64,000 nucleotides of DNA. Source: an uncultured Ruminococcus sp. (GTDB lineage: Bacteria; Bacillota; Clostridia; Oscillospirales; Acutalibacteraceae). Position 1 is the stretch's first letter. The number at the start of each line of letters is the position of its first letter. The translations under genes were made by a program, and so were the position numbers. The notes below the pieces were generated by a model. It was not told the origin of the DNA and ran no database searches. It worked only from the letters and a program-made list of their open reading frames with translations. This document shows positions 25,300 to 34,004 of the stretch, piece by piece. The stretch spans positions 62,001 through 126,000 of the forward strand of contig CADBZY010000003.1 in the NCBI GenBank assembly GCA_902799245.1, read 5' to 3'.

Positions 25300-26406
25300 A
25301 TGAAACCTGTCGGAATCTACATTCATGTTCCTTTTTGCCGATACAAATGTCCCTACTGTGATTTTTATTCGGTAACGGCAAAAGAAGATCTGCTTGACAG
25401 TTTTACCAATGAAACGGTACGGCGGATCACAGCGCTTGCCTGCGAAAACATCACCGCCGACACGGTGTATTTCGGAGGGGGAACGCCTTCCCTGCTGGGA
25501 GGAAGGCGAATGACTGCGATCATGCAAGCGCTGCAAAGCAGGGTCAACATCTCAAAAAACGCGGAAATTACCGTCGAGGCCAATCCTGCAAGCGACCTCG
25601 GGGAATTTTTAGAGGGTTGCGCTTCCAGCGGGGTCAACCGTTTGTCTCTCGGAATGCAGTCGGCATTAAAAAAGGAGCTTTCGGCCATCGGCAGGCGGCA
25701 CACCCCCGGCGACGTACTGAACGCCATGGAAAAATCACACAGCGTGGGAATTGACAATATCTCGCTTGACCTCATGCTCGGCATACCCATGCAGACCCCA
25801 GACTCGCTGGAAAGCTCCCTGCATTTTATCGAACAAGCCGCTCCTTCTCACGTTTCGGCATACATGCTCAAGATCGAAGAAAACACGCCTTTCTACCGCA
25901 TAAAATACGCGCTTAACATCGCCGACGAAGACGGACTGGCCGATATGTATTTACAGACCTTCAATCGGCTGGAAAAGGCCGGGTACACGCAGTATGAAAT
26001 ATCCAACGCTTCAAAGCCGGGATACGAAAGCCGCCACAATTTAATATACTGGAGCTGCGACGAATATATCGGCATCGGACCGGCCGCCCACGGCTTTTTC
26101 AACGGGAAGCGCTATTACTTCGACCGTTCCCTTGAAAGCTATCTCTCCGGCATCGCACCACACGACGACGGAGCCGGAGGCAGCGTCGAGGAATACATTA
26201 TGCTTAGACTAAGACTTTCCGAGGGGCTTACAGAAGAGGGAATGAAGGAAAGATTTGGCACAGATATTCCCAAAGCACTGCGTGAAAAGGCATCTTCGCC
26301 TTTGATGGTTCCGTACTGCACCTGCGATGACAGCGGAATCTGCCTTACAAGAAAGGGTATGCTGATCTCCAACGCCGTAATTTGTGAGTTAATAGAGCTT
26401 TTGTGA
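25300..26406 (+). CDS. hemW: Radical SAM heme chaperone HemW (coproporphyrinogen oxidase-like)
   Basis: A 368-residue radical SAM protein. The [4Fe-4S] site is HVPFCRYKCPYCDFYS (CxxxCxxC plus the extra Cys-Phe pattern of this group), followed by YFGGGTPSLLG for SAM binding and NRLSLGMQS. The C-terminal HemN-like domain contains YEISNASKPGYESRHNLIYW and GIGPAAHGF. HemW-type proteins deliver heme rather than oxidise coproporphyrinogen, so the older hemN naming should not be used without test. It is last in the pyrK operon. Confidence 0.92.
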   Translation: MKPVGIYIHVPFCRYKCPYCDFYSVTAKEDLLDSFTNETVRRITALACENITADTVYFGGGTPSLLGGRRMTAIMQALQSRVNISKNAEITVEANPASDLGEFLEGCASSGVNRLSLGMQSALKKELSAIGRRHTPGDVLNAMEKSHSVGIDNISLDLMLGIPMQTPDSLESSLHFIEQAAPSHVSAYMLKIEENTPFYRIKYALNIADEDGLADMYLQTFNRLEKAGYTQYEISNASKPGYESRHNLIYWSCDEYIGIGPAAHGFFNGKRYYFDRSLESYLSGIAPHDDGAGGSVEEYIMLRLRLSEGLTEEGMKERFGTDIPKALREKASSPLMVPYCTCDDSGICLTRKGMLISNAVICELIELL

Positions 26407-26463
26407 AAATAACAAAAATTTACGTGTTGCTTTTCTGAAATATGGTTAATTCTTTTAAATCTA

Positions 26464-26492
26464 TTGCCTTTTTTACTTTTATATGGTAAAAT
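26464..26492 (+). promoter_or_regulatory. Promoter of the zinc-ribbon membrane protein gene
   Basis: TTGCCT (26464-26469), 17-base spacer, TAAAAT (26487-26492); the leader is about 30 bases. Confidence 0.65.
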
Positions 26493-26528
26493 TAGTAAAG
26501 CGCATAGAATAAGAAAGAGGTAATGTAT

Positions 26529-27260
26529 ATGAGTTATTGCTCGAACTGCGGAGGCAGACTCAACGACAACGGAATATGCCCGAATTGCGGAGGAATGAGC
26601 GAGGCGAACGTAAAGCCGGTGCAGATGGAGGATTCGGATGTATTAGGCTGCATCAAGACTTTTTTCTCCGATTCTCCCCTGAAGGCTGTTGAAAAGGCAG
26701 CACGCACCAAATCCGCTTCGGTTTGGGTGACATTCGGTTCACTGTTTATCGTTGCGACCTCGGCAATGTCGCTTGCGGCGTTCGGCACGCTTTCACCCGG
26801 TTTCTTCCGTGAGCTCTGCGGTGGACGCATAGCTTCTGTCATTGAGAATTCATCAGGCTCCGCCGACGAAACAATCGTTGCTTTCGGAAAACTGACGGCG
26901 CACGCCGCCATAATATCGATTCTTTTGCTGATCTTTCTTACACTGATGACTAAGATCGCATTTATCCACGCGGAGGAAAAGCCCTCGGTCAACCAGGCGC
27001 TCAATATATCCGCCTTTGCACTCTTCCCGCTTTCTGTTGCCACGCTGCTCGCAATACCCGCCGCTATCATATCGTCGGCATTCGGCATCATGCTGGTAAT
27101 GATCGGTTTCTCTGCTGCCGCCGTAGCCCATTACTTCGGTATACAAAAAGCATCGGCTTTCCGGCGCAGTCCCTTCCTGACGCTGCTCTGCTCGGCAATT
27201 GTTTCCGCCGCCATTCTTGAGGTCTGCTCGTCTTGTCTGGCAATGCTGTTCTTCGGATAA
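26529..27260 (+). CDS. Zinc-ribbon membrane protein of unknown function
   Basis: A 243-residue protein. The N-terminus is a zinc ribbon, YCSNCGGRLNDNGICPNCGG, with two CxxCGG knuckles; a cytoplasmic linker follows, then about five membrane segments (roughly residues 67-90, 120-145, 160-180, 182-205 and 217-242), a layout like Yip1-type membrane proteins. The start at 26529 is eight bases after AGAGG; an ATG six bases earlier would be only two bases away. The next gene, another multi-spanning protein, begins 22 bases later. No enzymatic motif is visible. Confidence 0.75.
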   Translation: MSYCSNCGGRLNDNGICPNCGGMSEANVKPVQMEDSDVLGCIKTFFSDSPLKAVEKAARTKSASVWVTFGSLFIVATSAMSLAAFGTLSPGFFRELCGGRIASVIENSSGSADETIVAFGKLTAHAAIISILLLIFLTLMTKIAFIHAEEKPSVNQALNISAFALFPLSVATLLAIPAAIISSAFGIMLVMIGFSAAAVAHYFGIQKASAFRRSPFLTLLCSAIVSAAILEVCSSCLAMLFFG

Positions 27261-27282
27261 TGTGAAGGGTGGTCGGGCTTAT

Positions 27283-28230
27283 ATGACAAATAATTCCATT
27301 GATTACATCACTAAAAAGCACTTCCGTTCGTGGCTGAGCGTTTTCGTGACGCTGATTACGGTAGCCGTCGCCGCATTATCGAGTTATCTTGCGGTAATGA
27401 ACGGAGGAGTTAATCCCGGATGGGCAGTATTTTCGGGCTTTGCGGCATTGTCCGCTCTGTTCAGCGTAGTCAGTTTCTTCTCAGCGGGAATCGGCTGTAC
27501 GCTTATGAGAGTATCCATAACGGTAAACGCCTTCGTCAGCTTCTTTACTGCTATGGGAATGTTCACGCTGGGCTATCTGTTTATCAGACACAGCGGTACG
27601 CAGGAGCGCGTCAACGAGCTTTTGAGCAGTATGGGATACAACACCATAGCGACTCAGCCAAATGTCACCGGCATTCTTCTTTTCGCCGGCTCGGTACTGC
27701 TTTACATTGCTTCCGCCTGCGCTTTCTTCGGTCACAGGTACCTTGGAGCCGCCAGAACATGCGCATCGGGTAGTTTAAAGCGGAGCGGCTTCCGGGTATT
27801 CCCTGTGCTTTCGGTTGTTCTCTTTCTGTTCTCTGCAGGCGCAGCCGCCGTTTTTCTGAAGCTGTCCGGACAGACTTTCATTGATGAAATATTATCGGAC
27901 AAATTCTCAATGATGGTAGCTCTGCTCATCGTCCTGCTGCTGCTTCATTTGCTGTTTTCCGGTCTCTGCGCAAGGGCATTTGCAAGGAAGAGCTTCGCCT
28001 TCAAGGTATTTGAGAAAAAGATAATGAAAGTAGAAACAAACGCCGACGGAACTGTATATGTTCCCGTTCATGAGGACAAGGAGCCTGATGCGGAAGAGCC
28101 GCTTCTTCCTGCTAAAAAGAAGGAACGCAGTGACGAAAATACCCGCGGCAAACAATTTATCAAGGAGTATTCTCCCGCCGCTGAAGAAACCGCCGAACAA
28201 AGTGCTTCGGGTGAAGGAGCTTTATTATAG
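27283..28230 (+). CDS. Multi-spanning membrane protein of unknown function
   Basis: A 315-residue protein with about six membrane segments (near residues 15-36, 46-72, 76-100, 128-150, 168-190 and 208-232) and a charged cytoplasmic C-terminus of about 80 residues rich in Glu and Lys (DKEPDAEEPLLPAKKKERSD). The start at 27283 begins MTNNSIDYITKKHF after a GGTGG site. It is cotranscribed with the zinc-ribbon gene; the two may form a membrane complex, which is inference from adjacency only. No family was recognised. Confidence 0.7.
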   Translation: MTNNSIDYITKKHFRSWLSVFVTLITVAVAALSSYLAVMNGGVNPGWAVFSGFAALSALFSVVSFFSAGIGCTLMRVSITVNAFVSFFTAMGMFTLGYLFIRHSGTQERVNELLSSMGYNTIATQPNVTGILLFAGSVLLYIASACAFFGHRYLGAARTCASGSLKRSGFRVFPVLSVVLFLFSAGAAAVFLKLSGQTFIDEILSDKFSMMVALLIVLLLLHLLFSGLCARAFARKSFAFKVFEKKIMKVETNADGTVYVPVHEDKEPDAEEPLLPAKKKERSDENTRGKQFIKEYSPAAEETAEQSASGEGALL

Positions 28231-28279
28231 TTCTCGCGAAAAACATTTTTTTCTTTTTGATGCTATCCTGAATAGCTTA

Positions 28280-28320
28280 AAACCCGTGAATGAATCGGAT
28301 GGACTCATTCACGGGTTTAT
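28280..28320. terminator. Bidirectional terminator
   Basis: AAACCCGTGAATGA (28280-28293) pairs perfectly with its complement (28305-28318) across an 11-base loop. It separates the membrane-protein operon from the convergent sugar transferase gene. Confidence 0.8.
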
Positions 28321-28331
28321 TGTGTGTTTCA

Positions 28332-29168
28332 TCAGTTTCCGTTGGCAGAAAATACAATAAGAAATGTCTTTAACATCAGCTTACAATCAAGCAGGAAGCT
28401 GCATTCGTGTATGTATCTTATGTCCATTTTCATCCACTCGGGGAACGGAACCTCATCGCGATTTCTGGTGGTCTGCCAGATACAGGTCAGACCGGGACGT
28501 ATCAGCAGGCGCTGCATTGCGAAGTCATTGTATTCGTTTACCTCGCGCGTAAGCGGAGGTCTCGGTCCCACAATGCTCATATGTCCCAAGATGATATTGA
28601 TCAACTGTGGCAGCTCGTCGATGCTCGTTTTGCGGATCACACGACCGAAGCGTGTAATTCTCGGGTCGTCCTTCATCTTATAGGTGGGATCCTTGGGATC
28701 CTTGATGGTAACGCCCTTCTTTCTCAGTTCTTCAAGAAGCGCCTCGGCATTTACCACCATTGAGCGGAACTTGATCAACTTGAAAACCTTGCGGTTCATT
28801 CCCTCGCGCTTCTGAATGAAGATGGGACTTCCATGGGGATCGTCAAGGAATATCAGCAGCGCAACAAGCAACAGAATGGGTGAAAGCACAACCAGTGCAA
28901 ACACGCTCAAAACCACGTCAAAGAATCGCTTGAAAAAGCGATACACAGGTTTTTCCTTAAGCATATCGGTGCCGAAAGGAAGGATTGGCCCGAATTCGCT
29001 CAGATCGCCCCAGTCCAGTTCGTCTACCTTATGTTTTTTTTCTGCTGTTTCAACGTCTACTTCCACCACACGATCGGCTTTCTCAATGATAACCTCGGTG
29101 GCAGCAGATTTTGCTGCTGATGCACTTACCTTCTTCTTTTTCTTTTTGCCGTTTCCGGTTTTACTCAT
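28332..29168 (-). CDS. Undecaprenyl-phosphate sugar phosphotransferase (WcaJ/EpsL-like)
   Basis: A 278-residue protein that would place the first sugar 1-phosphate on undecaprenyl phosphate to begin an exopolysaccharide or capsule unit. It has a lysine-rich cytoplasmic N-terminus (KKKKKK), one reentrant membrane segment after YRFFKRFFDVVLS, and the family motifs FIQKREGMN, FKLIKFRSM, KTSIDELPQLINIILG, MSIVGPRPPL and RPGLTCIWQT. It is the short form lacking the four extra membrane segments of WbaP. The ATG at 29168 has GGAG nine bases upstream. It stands alone with its own promoter; the Wzz/BY-kinase-like gene at 42292 may act in the same polysaccharide pathway. Confidence 0.9.
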   Translation of the reverse strand: MSKTGNGKKKKKKVSASAAKSAATEVIIEKADRVVEVDVETAEKKHKVDELDWGDLSEFGPILPFGTDMLKEKPVYRFFKRFFDVVLSVFALVVLSPILLLVALLIFLDDPHGSPIFIQKREGMNRKVFKLIKFRSMVVNAEALLEELRKKGVTIKDPKDPTYKMKDDPRITRFGRVIRKTSIDELPQLINIILGHMSIVGPRPPLTREVNEYNDFAMQRLLIRPGLTCIWQTTRNRDEVPFPEWMKMDIRYIHECSFLLDCKLMLKTFLIVFSANGN

Positions 29169-29271
29169 TCTTTTCAACTCCGTTATGCATCATTCCATCA
29201 TACCATTTATTTTTCGCTTCTTACTTGATTGGCACAGCTGACAAGAATAATCTTTCAGCTTGGCAAAGATA

Positions 29272-29300
29272 ATTATAACACAAGGAAAGCAATAATACAA
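29272..29300 (-). promoter_or_regulatory. Promoter of the sugar transferase gene
   Basis: Minus-strand TTGTAT (29295-29300), 17-base spacer, TATAAT (29272-29277); leader about 100 bases. Confidence 0.62.
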
Positions 29301-29431
29301 CTCACAACTATTAAAATATCTATTTACAAACCAAAAACGATTTGTGCAATTGATACAACTACAGGAATAAATTAGTATTCTGATAATATAATTTTGAGAA
29401 ATAATGCCATTATTTGTTTTCAATTGAAAAA

Positions 29432-31171
29432 TCAACCGTCAAACTGGCTGTAATATAATTTAGAATAAAAACCGCCCTTTTGCAGAAGCGAATGGTGATT
29501 TCCCTGCTCAATAATGTGTCCGTCCTTCATCACCAGAATAACGTCGGCGTCACGGATCGTGGAAAGCCTGTGGGCCACAATAAAGCTGGTTCTGCCCTTC
29601 ATCATTCGCGCAAACGCGTCCTGGACTTTCAGCTCCGTTCGGGTATCAATGGAAGATGTCGCTTCGTCCAGAATCAACATGGGCGGCAGACAAAGCATGA
29701 CACGGGCAATGCAGAGCAGCTGCTTCTGCCCCTGCGAAAGGCTTCCTCCGTCCTCATTGATAACGGTATCGTATCCATCCGGCAAACGCTTTATAAAACT
29801 GTGCGCGTGTGAGGCCTTCGCCGCAGCGATCATTTCCTCGTCGTTCGCATCCGGCTTGCCCATGCACAGATTCTCGCGCACGGTTCCGTTTTTCAGCCAT
29901 GTTTCCTGCAGCACCATACCGTAATTCCTTCTCAGGCTGTGCCGGGTTACGTCACGAATGTCGCTGCCGTCAACGGAAATACTGCCGTCGTTGACGTCGT
30001 AGAAACGCATAAGAAGATTGATAAGCGTCGTCTTACCGCAGCCGGTGGGGCCGACAATGGCAACCCGCTTGCCGTGAGTGACATTGAGATTCAGATGCTC
30101 AATCAGACTGACATCCGGCACATAAGAGAAAGACACATCATGCAGATTCACCTCTCCCCTGACGTCCGCAAGTTCGGAATTGCCCTCGTCGGAAACCTGA
30201 GACGGCTGCTCGATCAGCTCAATAATTCTTCCCGCGCATGTCAGGGCATTCTGCAGCTCAGTGATTACGCCGGATATTTCGTTGAAGGGCTTTGTGTACT
30301 GATTGACGTAACTGAGGAAGGAGGACAGAATTCCCGCTGTGATGCTGCCGTTAATGGCGGCAAATGCGCCCACAAGCGCGACAGCGGCGTATACAATATT
30401 ATTGACAAAACGCGTGCCCGGATTGGTCAGCGAAGAAAAAAAGGTAGCACGCAGCGAATACTTTGACAGGCGTGCGTTCACCTCGTCAAATTCCGTCATG
30501 TTCTCGTCTTCGTGGCAGAAAGCCTGCACCACCTTCTGATTGTTCACCATTTCGTCAATGAAGGCGGTCTGCTGTCCGCGTGTTTCGGATTGCAGCTTGA
30601 ACATGTCGTGCGTGTGTGTGGAAATGAATTTGGCCACAAAGAGCGAGATCGGAGTCATTACCACTACAACGGCAGTGATGCCGGGATGAAGCAGGAGCAT
30701 AAAAACCAACGTGCCAAGAATCGTAACGACGCCGGTAAAAAGATTGGTAAAGCCCATCAGCAATCCGTCGGCAAAGGAGTCGACGTCGGCAATGACGCGG
30801 CTGACAGTTTCGCCGTAGGAATGGGAATCGATGTATCCAAGCGGCAGAATTTCAATCTTTTGGAACGCCTCGTCTCTGATGTCCCGCACGACCTCGAAAG
30901 TGATCTTGTTGTTGACGGTGTTCATCAGCCATTGAAGCAGCGCCGTTGCAAGCGCGGCCATCGCTATTTTGATCAGATAAACCTTGATGAGCGCAAAATC
31001 CACCCTTCCCGCGTCGATAATGCAATCGATGGCGCGGCCTATCAGCAGAGGAATCCAGAGTGTCAACGCGACCGACGCGCCGGCGAATACGATGGAAGCC
31101 GCCAACTGAAAGCGGTGCACGCCGATATATCCTAACACTTTTTTGATGGTGCTTTTGGTTTCATAACTCAT
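29432..31171 (-). CDS. ABC exporter half-transporter, canonical catalytic subunit
   Basis: A 579-residue fusion of a six-segment exporter domain (residues 1-310) and an ATPase domain. Walker A is GPTGCGKTTL, Walker B is MLILDEATSSID with the catalytic Glu, and the switch histidine is in FIVAHRLSTI. The signature reads LSQGQ instead of LSGGQ. It overlaps the previous gene by four bases (ATGA) and forms a heterodimer with it. The pattern, one subunit with a good Walker B and an altered signature and the other the reverse, is that of BmrCD/TmrAB-like drug or lipid exporters. Substrate unknown. Confidence 0.9.
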   Translation of the reverse strand: MSYETKSTIKKVLGYIGVHRFQLAASIVFAGASVALTLWIPLLIGRAIDCIIDAGRVDFALIKVYLIKIAMAALATALLQWLMNTVNNKITFEVVRDIRDEAFQKIEILPLGYIDSHSYGETVSRVIADVDSFADGLLMGFTNLFTGVVTILGTLVFMLLLHPGITAVVVVMTPISLFVAKFISTHTHDMFKLQSETRGQQTAFIDEMVNNQKVVQAFCHEDENMTEFDEVNARLSKYSLRATFFSSLTNPGTRFVNNIVYAAVALVGAFAAINGSITAGILSSFLSYVNQYTKPFNEISGVITELQNALTCAGRIIELIEQPSQVSDEGNSELADVRGEVNLHDVSFSYVPDVSLIEHLNLNVTHGKRVAIVGPTGCGKTTLINLLMRFYDVNDGSISVDGSDIRDVTRHSLRRNYGMVLQETWLKNGTVRENLCMGKPDANDEEMIAAAKASHAHSFIKRLPDGYDTVINEDGGSLSQGQKQLLCIARVMLCLPPMLILDEATSSIDTRTELKVQDAFARMMKGRTSFIVAHRLSTIRDADVILVMKDGHIIEQGNHHSLLQKGGFYSKLYYSQFDG

Positions 31172-32919
31172 TTTGCGCCCTCCTTCCCGCTTTTTTCTGA
31201 GCTGAACTGAGAATGGTAGATTTCGCGGTAGACATCGCAGTTTTTCAGAAGGTCGTCATGCTTTCCCATTCCGACGATCCTGCCGTCGTCAAGGACAATG
31301 ATTTTATCCGCGTGGGCAATGGAAGCGGCTCTCTGGGACACAATGAAAACCGTCGGGCTGCCGTCCATTGCCTTTATCGCCTTGCGTAATGCCGCGTCGG
31401 TGGCAAAATCGAGCGCAGACGCACTGTCGTCCAGAATCAATATCTCCGGCTTGCGTATCAATGCGCGGGCAATGGTCAGCCTTTGACGCTGACCGCCCGA
31501 AAGATTCTTGCCGCCCTGGGCAATCATGTAATCCAGACCGCCATCCTTGCCGGCCACCACTTCGGCAGCCTGCGCGGTGGCAATGGCGGCGTTGATCTCC
31601 TCGTCAGAAGCGGAAGGATTGCCCCAGAGCATATTGTCGCGTATCGTGCCCTTGAAAAGCACCGCTTTCTGTGGAACCATTCCCACCTTTTCACGGAGCG
31701 CCTGACGGGTGTATTCCTTGACGTTCACGCCGTCAACCAGCACCTCTCCGGCAAAGGTATCATAGAAACGGGGTATCATATGGACAAGGGAGCTTTTGCC
31801 CGAACCGGTGCCGCCGACGATGCCAACGGTTTCTCCCCTTTTCACGCGGAAATTAATGTCTGTGAGAGCGTTTTCTCCCGAATTGCCATAACGCAGGTCT
31901 GCGTGCCGGAACTCCACACAGTATTCGCTGCTTGGATCGCCCAAGGAGGCGGTCACGCCGCTCGGAAACACCATCGAGGGCTGAATGTCCAGCACTGCCT
32001 GAATTCTGTTGCCGCAGGCAATGGATTTGGTGACGCTGATAATTAAATTGGCAAGCTTGATCAGCTCGACCAAAATCTGCGACATGTAATTGTACAGCGC
32101 AACCACAGCGCCTTGGGTGATGATTCCCTGATCGACACGCAAGGCGCCTATGTAAACCAGCGCGATAATTGAGCCGTTGATGATCACCAGCGTAACGGGA
32201 TTCATCAGCGCGGAGATTCTGCCGACGAACTTCTGCGCGTCGGTGAGGGCTTCGTTGCGGTCAAGGAAGCGCTGTGTTTCCTCCGGCTCCTTGCAGAAGG
32301 CGCGGATGACCCTTACGCCCGTGAGATTCTCGCGTGTGGAGAGCAGCACGCCGTCGAGCTTCTCCTGCACCTTGCGGTAGAGCGGAATGCAGATCAGCAT
32401 GATTCCAAAGACTACCACCGACAGAAGCGGTATCGTCACGACAAATGTCAGCGCCGCCTTCGCGTCCACCGTGAAAGCCATGATCATCGCGCCGAACACC
32501 ACAAAGGGCGAACGCAGCAGCAGGCGCAGCGTCATATTGACACCGTACTGAACCTGATTCATGTCGCTGGTCATGCGGGTGACAAGCGTTGTTGTGCCGA
32601 GTGAATCAATGTCCGAATAGGAAAGGCTCTGAATGTGGTTAAACAGCGCATGACGCACCTTTTCCGCAAAGCCGACAGCGGCTTTGGCGGCAAAAAACTG
32701 CGCTGTGACCGAGCTGATGAGTCCCACCACGCCAAGCGCCGCCAGCAGCAGACACATTTTGACGGTATAGCCTCTGTCGCTTCCGCCGATGCCCTTGTCG
32801 ATGATGGCCGCGACCACCAGTGGCACCAGCAGCTCAAACGAAGCCTCCAGCAGCTTAAAGAGCGGCCCCAGAATACTTTCCTTTTTGTAGCTTTTTAAGA
32901 ATCGGAGTAATTTGTACAT
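31168..32919 (-). CDS. ABC exporter half-transporter, degenerate catalytic subunit
   Basis: A 583-residue exporter half with six membrane segments followed by an ATPase domain. Walker A GGTGSGKSSL and signature LSGGQRQRL are intact, but the Walker B ends LILDDSASALD (Asp in place of the catalytic Glu) and the switch region reads FIVSQRAAS (Gln in place of His). So the nucleotide site built on this subunit should be non-hydrolytic, as in heterodimeric exporters such as BmrC. It is the first gene of the pair, with a consensus promoter at 32962-32990 and a GAGG site 12 bases before the ATG. Confidence 0.9.
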   Translation of the reverse strand: MYKLLRFLKSYKKESILGPLFKLLEASFELLVPLVVAAIIDKGIGGSDRGYTVKMCLLLAALGVVGLISSVTAQFFAAKAAVGFAEKVRHALFNHIQSLSYSDIDSLGTTTLVTRMTSDMNQVQYGVNMTLRLLLRSPFVVFGAMIMAFTVDAKAALTFVVTIPLLSVVVFGIMLICIPLYRKVQEKLDGVLLSTRENLTGVRVIRAFCKEPEETQRFLDRNEALTDAQKFVGRISALMNPVTLVIINGSIIALVYIGALRVDQGIITQGAVVALYNYMSQILVELIKLANLIISVTKSIACGNRIQAVLDIQPSMVFPSGVTASLGDPSSEYCVEFRHADLRYGNSGENALTDINFRVKRGETVGIVGGTGSGKSSLVHMIPRFYDTFAGEVLVDGVNVKEYTRQALREKVGMVPQKAVLFKGTIRDNMLWGNPSASDEEINAAIATAQAAEVVAGKDGGLDYMIAQGGKNLSGGQRQRLTIARALIRKPEILILDDSASALDFATDAALRKAIKAMDGSPTVFIVSQRAASIAHADKIIVLDDGRIVGMGKHDDLLKNCDVYREIYHSQFSSEKSGKEGAK

Positions 32920-32961
32920 GATTTTAAAAAACCTCGCATTGTGATAGATGTGTTAGATCAT

Positions 32962-32990
32962 ATTATACTTTACTGTCGTGTGCACTTCAA
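32962..32990 (-). promoter_or_regulatory. Promoter of the ABC exporter operon
   Basis: Minus-strand TTGAAG (32985-32990), 17-base spacer, TATAAT (32962-32967). The leader contains TAGATGTGTTAGATCA, a loose repeat that could be an operator, but no regulator gene is adjacent. Confidence 0.62.
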
Positions 32991-33076
32991 CCTTAATTTT
33001 TTAAATATTCGCAGAACACCTTTCCATTACACACGTTCTATTAATCTTTCCCAATCGCTTTTTTACAAAATATCTG

Positions 33077-33105
33077 TTGAAATTCCCCTCAGAATGAGAT
33101 AAAAT
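33077..33105 (+). promoter_or_regulatory. Promoter of the NlpC/P60 lipoprotein gene
   Basis: TTGAAA (33077-33082), 17-base spacer, TAAAAT (33100-33105); leader about 95 bases. Confidence 0.62.
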
Positions 33106-33206
33106 AGAGTGTAATTTATGACGCTGAATAAAGTGCAAAATTTTTCCGGCGGAGACAAACATTGGGGAATGTTTTATCTCAATAATGAAAGATGGTAACA
33201 AATATC

Positions 33207-33902
33207 ATGATGAATCAAAAAATACTCCGCTCAGCTGCGGCATTTGTCATTGCTGCGGCTTTTTTGACGACGGGCTGCGCAAACACGATCAAATCTCTGC
33301 CCTCGTATCTTCCGAAGTCTTCCGAGTCCTCACAGACGGAGGCAGGGTCAACCGCTTCTTCTGAATTCCCCACCACTTCAACGGAAGAAACAACAACAAC
33401 AACAACTACTACTACTACTTCAACCACTGCCACAACGACAGCTTCCACCAAAAAGAAAACCACTACAACCACTGCCAAAAAGACGACCACCACCACCACA
33501 ATAAAAGCGCCCGAATCGCTCAACGGACAGGAAATTGTGGATTACGCCAAGCAATTTCTCGGCACGCCTTATGTCTACGGCGGCAATGACCTGAAAAACG
33601 GTGTGGACTGCTCGGGGTTCACCAAACTGGTGTACGGGCATTTCGGTATTAAGCTGCCCCGTACAGCCGCTGCCCAGCACAAGAAGGGCGGCCTGATCGA
33701 ATACGACGAGCTTCTTCCTGGCGACCTCTGCACCACGGTTTATACCTTTGAGAGCAAATACACCGGACATGCCGCTATCTATGTCGGCGACGGAATGGTC
33801 ATCAACGCCATTCCGGAAGAAGGTGTGGTCTATACGCCGCTCGATAATCTCTACGGCGAATATATCTTCCACCGCCTTTTCAACAACACTTACGGACAGT
33901 AA
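33207..33902 (+). CDS. NlpC/P60 peptidoglycan endopeptidase, lipoprotein with Thr-rich linker
   Basis: A secreted cell-wall hydrolase of about 231 residues. A signal peptide with lipobox LTTGC predicts lipid anchoring. A linker of about 75 residues is almost pure threonine with lysines, written in runs of ACA and ACT codons. The C-terminal NlpC/P60 domain has FLGTPYVYGG, the catalytic Cys in VDCSGFTKLVY, the catalytic His in GHAAIYVGDG and a third polar residue in INAIP. The start is uncertain: ATG at 33207 or 33210 fits the signal peptide best, another in-frame ATG is at 33192, and no site has a strong Shine-Dalgarno. Confidence 0.88.
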   Translation: MMNQKILRSAAAFVIAAAFLTTGCANTIKSLPSYLPKSSESSQTEAGSTASSEFPTTSTEETTTTTTTTTTSTTATTTASTKKKTTTTTAKKTTTTTTIKAPESLNGQEIVDYAKQFLGTPYVYGGNDLKNGVDCSGFTKLVYGHFGIKLPRTAAAQHKKGGLIEYDELLPGDLCTTVYTFESKYTGHAAIYVGDGMVINAIPEEGVVYTPLDNLYGEYIFHRLFNNTYGQ

Positions 33903-34004
33903 TTTTCGAGCGATCAGTGGGTCAGTCGTTAGCGATTGTCATTACAGCTATACAACTTTGCGACTTCACATTTCACACGAATTGAGAGGTAAAAAACAAA
34001 AGAC

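Noticed and set aside
33215..33523. Minus-strand frame rich in valine
   Set aside because: It is the antisense of the threonine codon run in the NlpC/P60 gene.
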